NCBI GenBank assembly: GCA_036936605.1
Contig: JAUPFV010000001.1
Span: forward strand, 251,189,981-251,253,980
Origin: Limnanthes douglasii subsp. nivea
Lineage: Eukaryota > Streptophyta > Magnoliopsida > Brassicales > Limnanthaceae
DNA: 64,000 nt
Direction of reading: 5' to 3'
The notes under the pieces were generated by a model, which did not search any database, was not told the origin of the DNA, and was given only the letters and a program-made list of their open reading frames with translations. Both the position numbers and the translations under genes were made by a program. Of the stretch, positions 33,991 to 45,886 are shown in pieces. The stretch's first letter is position 1. Each line of letters begins with the position of its first letter.

Positions 33991-36349
33991 GAGAGAGTTT
34001 TTTTTTGTTGAAGCAGGTTTTTTTTAAACATTTTTAATTATTGCATTTAACAAATTATTTCATTTTTATAAACCGAATCCGTACATTAAAAAATATATGC
34101 TAAAATTATTCTTTAATTATAGTAACATTTTACATCATTTTAAAATAATAATATATTATCTATTATTATAAACACTCAATAAGAATACAATAAATAAAAA
34201 ACTGTTTCGTCTATAAATGAACTTTTACCTAATTCTTAGGTAACTCTAGTATCATGCAATTATGTTTGTTTATAGCTTTCAAATGGGTAGCCGAGTTGGT
34301 TGAGTAAAACACATTTGTGATCAAAGGTCATGAGTTCGAGTCCTTCGATATACGCTTTCTCGGCTCAACCTGTCACCTTGTGTGGTTTACCGTCTGACAT
34401 TAGTTTGCAGGCTATTGCAACAGACTAAGAGTTTACGGTGTGCACACTCACACTCTGAATACCTATAAAAGGAAATTATTTGAAATTTTCATATTTTAAT
34501 TATATTAAGACAAAAAAAAATTGTTTTGAAAAAGAATTATTTTTTGGTTTTAAATATTGTAAGTGTTACTTTCACCAATAATTGATGCACACTTTTGTAA
34601 GTAATATTTTTACAAATAGTTATTTAAATGCTTATTTTTTAAGTTTTTTTGTATTTATTTTTTTGCAAGTGTCATTTCCAAAAAATTATTTACTTATTTA
34701 TCTATCTAAGTGTTGGTTTTGTAAGTTTTTTGTTTTTATTTTCATAAGTTTTATTTTTTCAAGTACTATTTTAACATGTTTTTTTACTTATTTTCATTAG
34801 TGTTATTTTCGCATGTGCTATCTTTTTTTACAATTTTTTCCAAGATATTTAGTTTGAAGATACTTTCGTATTAACTTTTCTACCAATAAGATAATGCGAT
34901 GTTTATGGACGACAATATAGGTTGTGTTCGCCCGACCTAATCATGTCCGGTTTGGTCGGCTTTTGTCCGGTTTTGACCCTATAACAGATTATATACGAGT
35001 TTCAAAATTATGACTCGTAAAAGGCAAGATTTAGATTTTAATTTGTCTAGTATAGTTCAATCTAAAAATAATATATATATATATATGCTATATATTGATT
35101 CTAAAATCTAATTCCCAACCAATATCATACTCATTTATCCTAAATTGCAAACTGATAATCGGAGAATCTAATTCACAAACCCTATATCACGAACCTAATT
35201 CTTCTTCTGCGTCTGCAAATTTAAAAAAAATATTTGTACGAGAAGTTGTTACGTTTTTTAAACCCCACTAAGTCATCTTGTATATATATATTTTATTGTC
35301 TATAAATCAATGCTATAAAGAAGCAAAACATAAGAAAAATAAACAAAAGGATTTTCTTTGGTTCATTCATAGTGGCCTACGTTCAAGGAGTACTGCATTT
35401 TTTATTGCGTAAAAAATAGAGGGTTTACAATGCTACAGAATCCTCATAGGACGGACAAAATATGTAATGACACGTTTGGAAAAACCTAATAGGACAAAAG
35501 GTCATGCTAGAAAAAAAATCCCAAGTAACCATTGAAACACAAAACAACTTGACCGGTATTTTGTGTTATGATTTTTCACATGTGTGAAGCGGGTTGTGTA
35601 CTGTTAGACTCCACATAAACATAACAATCTCATATTTGGAGACGGTCACATCACAACATTTCCTCGAATCAATCTAAAAAGACTTCTGGCACATCAATCA
35701 TTGTAGCAACATTTTTAACAAACCATCGATCTTAAGAGATAGAGGGAGAAGTTCATAGCTTTAGTCATAAAAAACCGTCAATTTTCAGTCTGATAGCCAC
35801 CATAAATATTTCTCTGGTAACAATCTTAATCTTCTCTTTCAAGTTGTATATTTTGTGCCGCCAACGCCCAAACAGATTGGTTGTCTCTCTGAGATAAAGA
35901 CGAAGCAGATGGAGAAGTTATAAGACCTGAAGAACTTCCAGAAGCCAAAGGGCCAACTCATCGTTCAAATCTTTAACTATGGAAGCACAAAAAACTCTAT
36001 ATTCAAGCCTAACGTAGTCCTAAGAAAACACTAACAATAAACATCGATCACGCTTCATCGCAATGTGGGTTTGGATATTGAAGACATATCACATGTGAAG
36101 AAGTCAATAACTACTTATGCGATAAAAAATGATTATGATCATCACGCAAAGAATAAAAGCAGACTAAACTTACTTCAAAGCCCTGGATAGACCCGTTAAG
36201 TAATCGACTACTCATTTAAATATATCAATGAAAAAATAACCTTTCCCCGCCGAGATATAAATATTGAACGTGATGTTGAATGTTTCATCAATGAATATAC
36301 TTTCTTGATAAATTTGGGTAGATTCATATCAATTAGTGCTTTTGACCGC
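33991..36349. other. Unassigned AT-rich stretch around the SINE
   Basis: Apart from the SINE, this region shows no recognisable frame. It contains poly-T runs, short TA repeats near 35,072-35,090 and 35,280-35,290, and possible continuation of the Ty3 remnant from the right, which I could not follow below about 36,350. Confidence 0.35.
34284..34470 (+). mobile_element. tRNA-derived SINE, copy 1
   Basis: Starts GGGTAGCCGAGTTGGTTGAG, containing a polymerase III box A (TAGCCGAGTTGG), followed about 35 bases later by box B (GAGTTCGAGTCC). A non-tRNA body follows with CTTTCTCGGCTCAACCTGTC and CACCTTGTGTG. It aligns along its length with 41,612-41,830. No clear target duplication or A tail is visible, so the 3' border is approximate. 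Confidence 0.65.
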
Positions 36350-37080
36350 TTAAGCTAGACCTCAATACATAGTTTACTAACCATATAACTAAAGAATTTT
36401 CATTAACATACTCCAATTGAACATTGTCGTTACTCAGATTATAAAGTCAACACAAATCTTATATTGTCCATTTTTTTTCTTAACCCGAACCAGTTGGCTA
36501 ACCAAGTTAGATATTTAGAGTCTCTTATATGTCACACCTATTTTATTAATATATCCACCTCTTTAAAGATGGTTTGTTTTTGTTTAGTTATATTTCTCTT
36601 TGTTTTTAACTTATCGGCCTAAGCCATGTATCAATTGTAAGCTAATAGATTTGTTAACCCATGTGAAATGAAAAAACAAATATTCCATAAAAACATCAAA
36701 ATTAAACATATTCAACTCCTCATCTAGTTGAGTTCCAATCGTTAACAAATTTCCATTATCTAGTTCCAACTTAACAATTTTGTTTAAAGGTTTTATAATC
36801 TAAGGTCCTTTAATATGGTTATTATTCTCCTTTTTTTATATTCTGATGAAGGGTCGATATGCATATGTAGTTGATCTTCCAACAATCTCAATGGTTTCTT
36901 AGTGAAATAGTATTAATATTATATTTCTAACATTTAACTTTTCTGAACAATCCTGACTCGATCTTTCATAATATACTTGACGCACTGATGAAAGAATGAC
37001 CCCATAACATTCATTTTGGGACGCCACGGATGTCATCGAAATAAATTATAAGAACTTGGTACACCAATGACCATAATAAA
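36350..37080 (-). mobile_element. Ty3 pol remnant (protease end to start of RT)
   Basis: Minus strand around 37,077-36,970 reads MVIGVPSSYN, HPWRPKMNVMGS and HQCVKYIM, the familiar C-terminal part of a Tat/Athila-type protease (compare VVD.PS.YN.ILGRPW). At about 36,570-36,480 it reads FKEVDILIK, SKYLTWLANW and a KKKNG-type run, the start of Ty3 reverse transcriptase. The frame between is full of stops. No LTR can be tied to it. Borders are minimal estimates. Confidence 0.6.
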
Positions 37081-37643
37081 TTTCTAATTATTATTTTTGT
37101 TTCATTATTTCTCATTGTGAAAAGTAGTTATATTTATCCCACGTAATCAGTAGAATGACCCGTGAAACTTACAAGGATGTGTTTGCTTGTTTCGTAGGAG
37201 GTGACCCGATAATGTTTTTATTTTATTTTCAAAGAGTACGTTAAAAGAACTGCACATGTTAATAAATACCATCTTAATACCAACCCTATCAATGTCAATA
37301 GTGAAAATCAAATATCTTTATAAGTAATCACAATACGTCAAAAATCATGATTAGTTAATATAATCATAGGTGCCGGTACCCGATTTGAATGTGTATCTCT
37401 AAATCTTACTAATGTCTTTTTTATGACTGGGATGTCCCTGTTAAAGTGCATCCCCTAATAATTGTATATTTCATTTGTTGATTTTTAATGGACCAATTTA
37501 TTCATAGACGAATTTATTTCTAATTCTGAGTGGGTCGTCACCATTGGTTATGCTTAGGTTTTCGGTTCTTTTGGAACTAGGGTACCTCAAAAGATTTTCC
37601 CATAGACGATACCAATTCTGATGAGAGAAACTCTCTTCAAGAT
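37081..37643. other. Unassigned stretch left of copia B
   Basis: No recognisable coding or repeat structure. It could be upstream Ty3 sequence (gag) too decayed to read. Confidence 0.3.
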
Positions 37644-37720
37644 TGATAAAAATAAATGAAAACAAACATAATAAACTTTAATCTCACTCTTTTTAGATGG
37701 TAAGAAAAGTTCTTATGTAA

Positions 37721-37783
<63 letters not shown>

Positions 37784-37935
37784 TTACAGTTACAGATAAT
37801 TATGACTATAATCAATACACTCAGACCATTATCTTCACGTCTAAATATATGGATTTTCCTAATGCAAACATCCATATACATTAATGTCTATAGTTACATA
37901 AAAATAAAAATATAACTAATTTAATACTCTTCCTA
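37644..37935 (-). repeat. 3' LTR of copia duplicate B, with expanded TA repeat
   Basis: Aligns with the LTR at 7,207-7,483. It ends TTTTTATCA on the minus strand. A 58-base (AT)n run at 37,723-37,780 replaces the short TA run seen in duplicate A (about 7,318-7,332). The outer start near 37,935 is approximate. Confidence 0.6.
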
Positions 37936-40490
37936 AAGTTGGATAGTGTAAATCAAAGACTCCTAACTTGCTACATAGAAAATCAAATTGATATTTCCTG
38001 AGTGTTATAGTGAATATGTCTGCCAATTGCATCTTTGTAGAAATATAGCATGGTAAATTATCATGGTCTAAAGTTTTTCTCGGATTATATAACAATCAAT
38101 CTCAATGTGTTTAGTACGCTCATGAAAAACTAGATTAGCCGTAATATGTAAAGTCGTTTGATTATCACAAAACAATGATGTCGTTATGTCCAATTCAACC
38201 TTCAAATCTTTAACTATGTATCTCAATTAGGTTAATTTCAAACAAGTATTTGCCATTGCTCTATACACTACTTCTGTAGATGATCGTAAAACATTAGTTT
38301 GTTTCTTTGATTTCCACGATATGAGTGATGATCCAAGAAAAATGTAGTAACTATAAATAGACCATCTCGATATATGACATCCACCCCTATTTGAATCACA
38401 AAAGGCACTGAGTCTCAGATTGTTTTCTGATGGAAAGAAAAGACCATGGCCTGGTGATTTCTTGATGTAACTGATAACTTTTAACGATGTTTCCTAGTGT
38501 GGTTCCTATGTTCTCCCATAAATAGGCTCAGTGTATGCACGAAATATACAATATTTGGTCCGGTGACAGTCAAATATATTAATCTGCCAACTAGTTTCCA
38601 ATATATTATCGAATCATGAAGTTTTTTACCATATTCATCGGTTAATTTCAAATTCTGTTCCATTGGGAAAAAAAATTGGGTTTTACTTTTGATGTCTTGA
38701 AAAATATCTAATGCGCATTTTATTTGAGACATAAAGATTCCTTTCTTATATAGAAAAAATCAATACCTATAAAATATTTTAAATTGCTAAGATCTTTAAT
38801 ATGGAAATATTGGAGTAGATTATTCTTTAAAAATTTGATTTTATGCAAATCATTTCCAATCAATAGGATATCATCAACATATATGAGAAGATTAGTGAAT
38901 TTGTTACCTTGAGGTTTAGTCAAAAGTGTGTAGTCTGCTTTTGAGTGTATGTAACATGTGGTTTTGACAATAGCTGAAAAATCAGAGAACCAATTTTAGG
39001 ATGTTTGTTTCAAACCATATATAGACTTCTGAAGCCGACATACCAAATTACCCCCTGTCGGCAAAGACAATGAGGTGGATACATATATACCTCATTATCT
39101 AAAGTTTTATAAATAAATATATTATTCATATCAAGTTGATGAGTATAGCATTTTCTGGAGGCTACAATAATCAACAAACATCAAATAATGGTGAGTTTAG
39201 CATTTGGAGAAAAAGTCTCTTGATAGTCAATACCTTGAACAGGTTGTAGCTTTTAGACACCAAACGAACTTTATATTGTTCAATGGTTTCATTATAGTTG
39301 TATTTTATCTTATAAACCCAACAAAGTCAGATAGGTTTGTGCCTCGGGGGAAGGGGAACCATTTGTCAAGTGTTGATATGTTCTAAAGCCAGAATTTCAG
39401 TGGACATAGCTTGGCGCTAGAGTGGATCACGATTAATATTTTCAAAAGATAAAATATATTTTTTTGTTAACAAATCTAAGCAGGATGGTTAGGGAGAAAA
39501 CGTCAAACAAAAATATGAGAGGAGAAATGATAACTTGTAAATTGATTAAAACTTGATTGTGTTGAAGATTGATTGATCCTGGTAGACATATTGTAGTCTT
39601 GATGGCATGGAAGTGGCTGAATATGACGGGTGGAACGATGAACCGAGGTATCATTAGGAACGGAAGAAAATAAGATGTGTTTGAGGAAGCAAAAGGTACT
39701 AGTAGAGCGGAAAATGATGATGGAGTGATGAGTAATGGTGATAAATTCATAGTTGATTATGGGATGTAAGAGAGGTGGAGGTTGAAGGTGTAAAAATTCT
39801 AGGATTTGATGGAGATTAAAGAGATAAATATTGAGGTTCTGAGTCATAGGATGTGGGATTGGAAACTACAACTGATGATAAGTTAAATGTTTGATTGAAA
39901 TATTATGAGGATGATTAGTTTGGAAAAGGAAACGTGGAGACATGATAGAATAAAAATAGATGTTTCCTTAAGTGGACATCACGACTTATGAAAACTTTAT
40001 ATGTATGTAAATCAAGAACTTTGTAGCCTTTTTTCCATGCGGATACCTCAAAAGAAACAAATTGATGCACGATAATCAAATTAATGTGTAGGATGAACAT
40101 TGGTTACATAGCATGCACAACCAAAAATGCGAAAATGTGTGAGTGATGGAGACCGATTATATAAGATCCCAAATGAGGATTTATTGGATAATAAAGATTA
40201 AGAATGCGGTTAATTAAATAAACGGTTGTTAAAGCACAATCCCTCCAAAATTCAAGTGATACATTTGATTGAAATATGAGAGAATGAACAACATGTAAAA
40301 TATACCGATGTGTTCGTTCGATAACTCTGTTTTATTGTGGGGTGTAAAACCAAAATTTGTGAAGTTCAATGCTTTTATTTTGTGGAAAATGCAAAGATGA
40401 AGAGATTCAGTACTATTATCCACTTTTATTGTTTGAATATCTATTTTGAAATTGGATTTTAATGAATTACACAAAATTAGTTAATAAATA
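37644..40490 (-). mobile_element. Ty1/copia element, duplicate B (integrase to 3' LTR)
   Basis: On the minus strand, from high to low: integrase (DIQTIKVDNSTESLHL near 40,440-40,390; WKKGYKVLDLHTYKVFISRD near 40,050-39,990), and reverse transcriptase around 38,990-38,720 with LLIYVDDILLIGNDL and the active-site YVDD intact near 38,880. RNase H follows near 38,730-38,530 (MEQNLKLTDEYGKKLHD, YWKLVGRLIYLTVTGPNIVY), then LTR 37,644-37,935. Compared with duplicate A it lacks the 5' LTR, gag, protease and first part of integrase. A junction at about 40,480-40,490 joins integrase to the outer flank. It is a broken pseudo-element. Confidence 0.85.
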
Positions 40491-42680
40491 TTTAATGCGA
40501 ATAAATTAAAAGACTTTACAACTCAAGTATTAAAAGAAGATATGTTTTATTGAGTAATTTTTCTAATGTTACAACTAGTTCTAAAGGTAGACGTGTAATT
40601 TTCTATGGACTTTACCGACCGAGGTCTCTTATACGAGTATATACAAATAGCCTTCATACTTCATAATTCATATATGCACCATGTACCTTCATCTCCATTT
40701 CAAGGTAACGTTCTTACTCAATATATCCATGATTCTTGTCAAGACGATGTATATAGCTTTCATACTTTATATTGTCATAATTTTAATTTTAATAAACCGT
40801 TCACTATATAAGCGGTATCACGTTATACTAGTATGTTGGATATTTTATAGTCGTTATATGAACCATTAGCTCTTTAATAAAGGTATAAACCGTCTAGAAA
40901 TATATGATTTTATCACAATAAAATAGTCGTACAAAAATATTATACACTTATCATACTGTGATGCACATGGAAACCTATATGGTTCAAGAATTATTTGTAT
41001 ATTTTTTATATATAAATGAATCTTGTTATAAACGTTGTACCTTATAGGTTTGAAGAATTAAATTGGATGATTAATAACTTGAATCAAACTCTGGAGCGGA
41101 CTCAAACTCAAGCTATGAAAAATGTTGTATAGTTGTATGTCGTTTGTATACTCTCACTGACTTACTTGACCGTTTGATCCGTTTACGTGGTTCATGTTCG
41201 AGTACGTACAAAAATAAAATTTTAACATTTTTCGGTGTTTGTTTTGATTCCATGTTACAAAAATAATAATCAAATGCTCAGAAGAAAAAAAAGACATAAA
41301 AATGCAATTTAATTTTTTATATGGACACCTATTTTTACATGAGATTCTGTTGCAAATTATGACAGTTGATTCCGAGTTACGGATCAAAATTCATCATGGA
41401 CAAAAAGATCGAATCTAAAAATAATGAACCTTAAAGTTATAATTATGCTTCAAACTACATATTAGACATCAACCAGACATGAACGAACATTGAATTTTAC
41501 CAAATAGGATTTAAGCGGCTATATACTAAAAACTAAATACATAGATTATATATAAAAAATAAGACATATATTTTTTATTCTATATATTAATAAATAAAAA
41601 TGTAAATTTAAGCCCCTGAAGGGGTTGCTGAGTTGGTTGAGTAAGGCATACTTGTGATCAAAGATCATGAGTTCGAGTCATACGTACGCTTTCTCGGTTA
41701 AGTCTGTCACCTTGTGTGTTTTATCTTCTGGCTTTGATTTCCAAGCTATTGCGTCAGACTGAGGGTTTACCCTGTACACTCATTGCATTCATTGTGAGTA
41801 GCGGCGGCGGGTTCCCTCCGTAAAAAAAAATTAAACAATTAAAATAGGAATCATTTTTTTTAAATGTGGAGAAATTTTTAAAAAATCTAAAATTTCAATA
41901 ACAAATAGGTTGCCTAACGTCAACAACTTGAATTTAATAAATAAATTGTATCCGTGATATAAAAATATCCATGAAAACATTATTAAAATTATAAAATAAA
42001 AAATAAGAAAAAATAACCAAAAAAAATGTAACCACAATCTAAAATAACATATAAGTTCGGTAATTATTACGTATGAAACCAACATCAATACTAGTTGAAA
42101 ACTATATATAAAAAGTCAAGTATTATTACTTTATACTAATTTTTTGTTCTACAAAGTTATAAACAAGTGTATAAACTCTTGTTAATTATTTTATTTGGTG
42201 TTTGACAAAACGTCAAATATTGTGTTTCTACCGAACCACTACACATGTGAAATTGGTGGTTCATCGAAATATCATTTTCAATATAACGGCATTCTTATTT
42301 TGTTTCAACAAGCATCCTATTTATAAATAATAAAACATACATAAAAGTTTATTCGAAATAATTTATTGGCCACTAATCCATTTCGTAAAGGTAGTATAAA
42401 CTCCTTCATTTGGTTAAATAAAAATTATGAGATCGGAAAAAAGTAAAAATTATTTTTACTAAAATAGTAAAGGTAATTTATTGATCAAATTTTGAAACAG
42501 ACTATCAAAACGAAACGTCTACAAAACCACTACGTGACTTTACTGTATATTGTACCAAAATGAAATGTCTACAAAACAATCATGTCGATTTACTGTATAT
42601 AGTACCAAAATTGAAATGATAATAAAGCCATTCTGCGATCTTAGTGTTTACGCTATTTTGGGAAAGAGGTCATAGTTTTC
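38878..42680. repeat. Segmental duplication, copy B
   Basis: Colinear with 4,652-8,360 plus 14,279-14,955. Differences from copy A: no family-I LINE at about 42,010-42,045; no 5' LTR-gag-protease block (deleted at about 40,485); an extra roughly 660 bases at 41,165-41,890 that include a SINE; and no Tat element in the copia RT. Homology ends at about 42,680, shortly before LINE family I copy 4. Confidence 0.8.
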
Positions 42681-42717
42681 CTTTTCTAATTAATTTCGTG
42701 TGAATCGACGTTTATGA
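40491..42717. other. Non-coding flank of copia B
   Basis: Most is shared with copy A flank; the SINE is listed separately. Sequence at 41,165-41,610 has no counterpart in copy A and no recognisable coding frame. The motif copies near 42,505, 42,554 and 42,601 match those near 14,740-14,881. Confidence 0.45.
41612..41830 (+). mobile_element. tRNA-derived SINE, copy 2
   Basis: Same family as 34,284-34,470. Box A region TGCTGAGTTGGTTGAG and box B GAGTTCGAGTC are followed by CGCTTTCTCGG and CACCTTGTGTG. Its 3' body, AGCGGCGGCGGGTTCCCTCC, is followed by a short A run at 41,822-41,830. It is absent from the matching place in duplicate A. No convincing target duplication. Confidence 0.7.
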
Positions 42718-43600
42718 TTTTTTTTGGGTGAAATGAAAACTTAAATTAATTAGAAAAATTCATACATAGTTTTGGGGTAAATCCTTGAGACTTACAGCAA
42801 TTAAAATGCTAGAGCAAAAATAAAGGTGCTCAAATTTCGATTTCCGAATAGTAAAAACTTGTAGCATGCAAATGACTAGGTGACTGAGTGGTGACTCCAT
42901 GATCGTCTATATCGAACTCCCCGCTCCAGTCCAGACAACAAGTACTTCTATCACAAGAAGGAGTAAGTTAGAGATAATTACGAGAACCTTACCAGTTAAT
43001 TTTGGTACCATGAAATCTAAATCGGAGATCCGATAAGATATGAAAAGTAATACTAGAGGCCAAAGATGGGGGATCCAAAAATTCTTGAATTCCGCTCTTT
43101 CCAAATGCGGTAGATAACCGCATTGGAAAAAGTACGCCAAATACTCTGGTGTCGAGTATTAGGCCATCTTGATGCCTCGATAATCCAAGATTGCCAGCAA
43201 GAAGAGTGAAAAGAAAAACCAAGTTTGACACTGGTGAAAGTCCATATACTCTGGAAGTAACTACATTCAAAGAGGATATGAGATATAGTTTCTGAATCAG
43301 AGTGACAGAGAGGACAAGTATCTGGGGTATTATAACCCCAGCTACAAACCTTGTCTTTGGTGGCAAGCTTGTCCTTGATAGCCAGCCAAGAAATAAAGGA
43401 GTGACGAGGGATATTATATTTATTCCAAATTAAACCCGCCCATTCCTTTTCAGAGGAAGGCGCACGAAGGGATTTGTACGTATCCTTAATGGTAAATACG
43501 ATACTTCCTGCATTAGTTGTCCAGTAGGGAACATCCCTTGATAGAATGTTCGGTTGGGGGAGGGAGAGAATTAGGTTGTGATTATTTCGCACAACATAAA
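42718..43600 (-). mobile_element. L1-type LINE, family I copy 4 (5'-truncated 3' end)
   Basis: Minus strand from 43,592: ILSLPQPNILSRDVPYW, TFTIKDTYKSLRAPS, WAGLIWNKYNIPRHSFISWL (zf-RVT) and CPLCHSDSETISHILFECS, then VIYRIWKERNSRIFGS. A frameshift leads to SDLRFRFHGTKINW, which ends like copy 1's C-terminus (RFQGTKTGWNY). A 3' untranslated part follows, ending CACCCAAAAAAA on the minus strand at 42,718-42,727. Everything before zf-RVT is missing, so the 5' truncation is at about 43,600. The break near 43,100 puts the last ~40 codons in another frame. The terminal ACC(C)AAAAAAA matches the copy 1 tail, which helps define the family's 3' end. Confidence 0.8.
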
Positions 43601-43678
43601 TAATGTTATTTTTGTTTCATATCAGTTATACTATAAATTTTCACATATAATTTAATCAATTTTTCATATTTATGATAT

Positions 43679-44294
43679 TGTCATGTCCGAAGGTCCGTAC
43701 TGTTTTGTTTTTTTACTTATATATCATTCATCATTCTCATGTCTAACCACTGTGGGATGTGGGACTTTGGTGCCACCCTAACAAATCATTCTCTCGAACA
43801 AAATATCACTTTAGTCTCCTCTCAATTGAGTTCCATCCGCATACTTTAATCAGGTTGGGAACAACCAAAACCATAAAACCACTACAGATGTAGATGCTCA
43901 CTCTTATCAGGTTGAAGAATTATGGATTTTCCTAAGCCTATAAATAAAAGAAGATATACAAATCTAGAGTTTGTAACAACAGTAACATGAGCGACAAATT
44001 AACTTGTGAGACGAGTTTGTATTCTTTCAAAGCGAGAGAAAGCTCAAAGTATTTTAGATAGAGAAGTGGGATGCGAGATAAACACTAAACATTGAGCACG
44101 TTATCTTTGTAAACTATGATTATTTGGAAACAAATAATGATTGGAACCTTTGTGTTTAGATTGCAATTTTTTAGCATACTTGTTTAATAAAAGAGAGTGT
44201 ATGTTGTCCGTGGATGTACGATTATTTTCAAAATCCAAACCACGTTAAATATTGTTTTTTTTTCGTTTTTTTATTTCGCTGTTCCGATCGAACA
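43679..44294 (+). repeat. Probable solo copia-type LTR
   Basis: Runs from TGTCATGTCCGAAGG to about GATCGAACA. Copia-like traits: GGGATGTGGGACTTTGG near 43,755, a TATA-like CTATAAATAAA at about 43,939, and a terminal part with GTGTATGTTGTCCGTGGATG and AATCCAAACCACGTTAA, like the U5 ends of many plant copia LTRs. No primer site or internal region follows. No target duplication was found, so both borders are estimates. Confidence 0.45.
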
Positions 44295-44690
44295 TGAAGT
44301 TTTTTTTTGTCTTCGGAAGATCAGATTTTGCAATACAACTACTAACTTCCAAGTCAAGACTCTAATAATTGTTGTCCAACTTATAAGGACATGTGAATCG
44401 TAATTCATAATGACATATTTTAACCACCTTTAACTTTTCTAATTATATGCTTTTTATAAAATATTAATCATAATTCTCCACTATTATTGTTATGCACGAT
44501 TAATATCTTAAAATTATCGCTCAAATTGCAATATGTCGTCATTTCTATTTTTTAAATATGATTTAAAATATTAAATTATCAAATGGTGATAAAAATATTT
44601 TTTAAAACATAACATGTATGTTCAATATATAATGGTTGTCTTATAGGTATAATCCAATGACAAAAGGAAGTTGATGAAGAGGGTTGATGA
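44295..44690. other. Unassigned AT-rich stretch
   Basis: No coding frame or repeat recognised between the solo LTR and the outer Ty3 LTR. Confidence 0.35.
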
Positions 44691-44847
44691 TGTAGCCCAG
44701 AAAGTCCAACCACAAACTTTATTTTATTTTATTTTATTCAAATATCTTATATTATTCAAATCAAATCTAATATATTAAGATTTTATTTGATTTTATTTTA
44801 GAACAATTATTTTATTTACTTGTATTCTAATTTAGGGTTTTGAGAAG
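44691..44847 (+). repeat. Outer Ty3 LTR, first part (split by Tat insertion)
   Basis: Begins TGTAGCCCAGAAAGTCC, includes a (TTTTA)n tract, and ends ...GGGTTTTGAGAAG. The unsplit inverted copy at 56,928-57,224 shows that TTTGAGAA should be followed by ACTCTTATATAAAG, and the matching continuation TTCTTACATAAAAC is found at 55,431. The Tat element therefore inserted within this LTR, duplicating AGAAG (44,843-44,847 and 55,426-55,430). Confidence 0.75.
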
Positions 44848-45255
44848 TGTGAGTTTAGCAGTTAAGAATATTTATCGTAGGAAGAAGTTCTATGTGAATT
44901 AGAGAGAAAAAGAGTTTTTAGAGAGAGAGAGAGAGAGAGAGAATCTGAGTACGATCAAGTAAAATGAAAATGTGTTCAACCCTTTTATTGGGTTAGCCTT
45001 GCTTTTTATATAGGGGCGCCAAGACTTAACCTTAAACATCTGAGTACGATCAAGTAAAATGAAAATGTGTTCAACCCTTTTATTGGGTTAGCCTTGCTTT
45101 TTATATAGGGGCATCAAGAGTTAACCTTAAACTGAAAACGGTTACACGAAAGAGGGAAAATTACCCTTGGTCCTTAATAATGTTACATATTTACAATTCT
45201 TCACTTGAACTTACATTGTTCACATTTTAGTCCTTAAATTCCTACTTCCATATCA
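44848..45255 (-). repeat. 3' LTR of Tat element, with 95-bp tandem duplication
   Basis: 408 bp. An internal segment is present twice in tandem, 44,945-45,039 and 45,040-45,134; the other LTR has it once. The duplicated part holds the TATA-like CTATATAAAAAGC and an AATAAAA-type signal on the minus strand, so the core promoter region is doubled. A GA microsatellite lies at 44,917-44,941. Confidence 0.85.
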
Positions 45256-45273
45256 GTAGCCCCCCTAGTTCTC
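45256..45273 (-). promoter_or_regulatory. Polypurine tract of Tat element
   Basis: Minus strand GAGAACTAGGGGGGCTAC immediately before the 3' LTR start TGATATGG. It confirms minus orientation and matches the tract at 4,325-4,342. Confidence 0.8.
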
Positions 45274-45886
45274 ATGTCAGTAAATGAATGAGAACTAAAT
45301 GTCTTTGAATTCTGCCAGAACTCACATCAATTGTCGTGATTGAAAACTCGAAGTCAAATACTCCACTTAAAGTCCAAAACTCAATATAAAACACAAATTC
45401 AAAGTAAAAAATAGTCATTGAATTATTCCAATACACAATAATTTTATTTTCTTTCTCCTCGAATCACTATGGAAGTAACTTCAAAACATAGCCATCGAAT
45501 TAGATTGAAGAATGGCAAGCTTTGAATTCCATCAAAAGTGTATACAAATGTAGCTGTTTTAAATGACAGTTCAGATCTATCATGATTATTTAACTACTAA
45601 ATTCATAACTAGCTAGCTAGTCTGACCGATGTCACACTCCTAAATTTTTCACCGTTCTAAATTCCGTCCTATCACCATATAGTCTTTTCCACTTCACACA
45701 TCTTTTTATCTTTCTATAAATTCATAAATAACCTCATTTTCAATTCTCCCAGTACAAACCACTTGAGAGAAAACTCAAACCCTTGGCTACCTTTAATGTG
45801 TTCTTCATCTTTCCCATCACCTTCATCATAAAAACTCAAACTTTCTAATCAAAATCTGTATTCTCCGATCAATCTCCATCCAGTTT
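45274..45886. other. Tat element 3' region upstream of the antisense ORF
   Basis: No coding frame. As the segment just 5' of the antisense ORF, it may hold that ORF's own promoter; a CTATAAATTCATAAA at about 45,714 is a possible TATA element on the plus strand. This is position-based inference only. Confidence 0.35.

Noticed and set aside
34284..34470. Possible tRNA gene (box A and box B present)
   Set aside because: No cloverleaf or acceptor stem can be drawn and a long non-tRNA body follows; the second copy at 41,612 shows it is a SINE.
37693..37881. Minus-strand frame rich in alternating Tyr-Ile
   Set aside because: It is simply the translation of the (AT)n microsatellite within the copia LTR.
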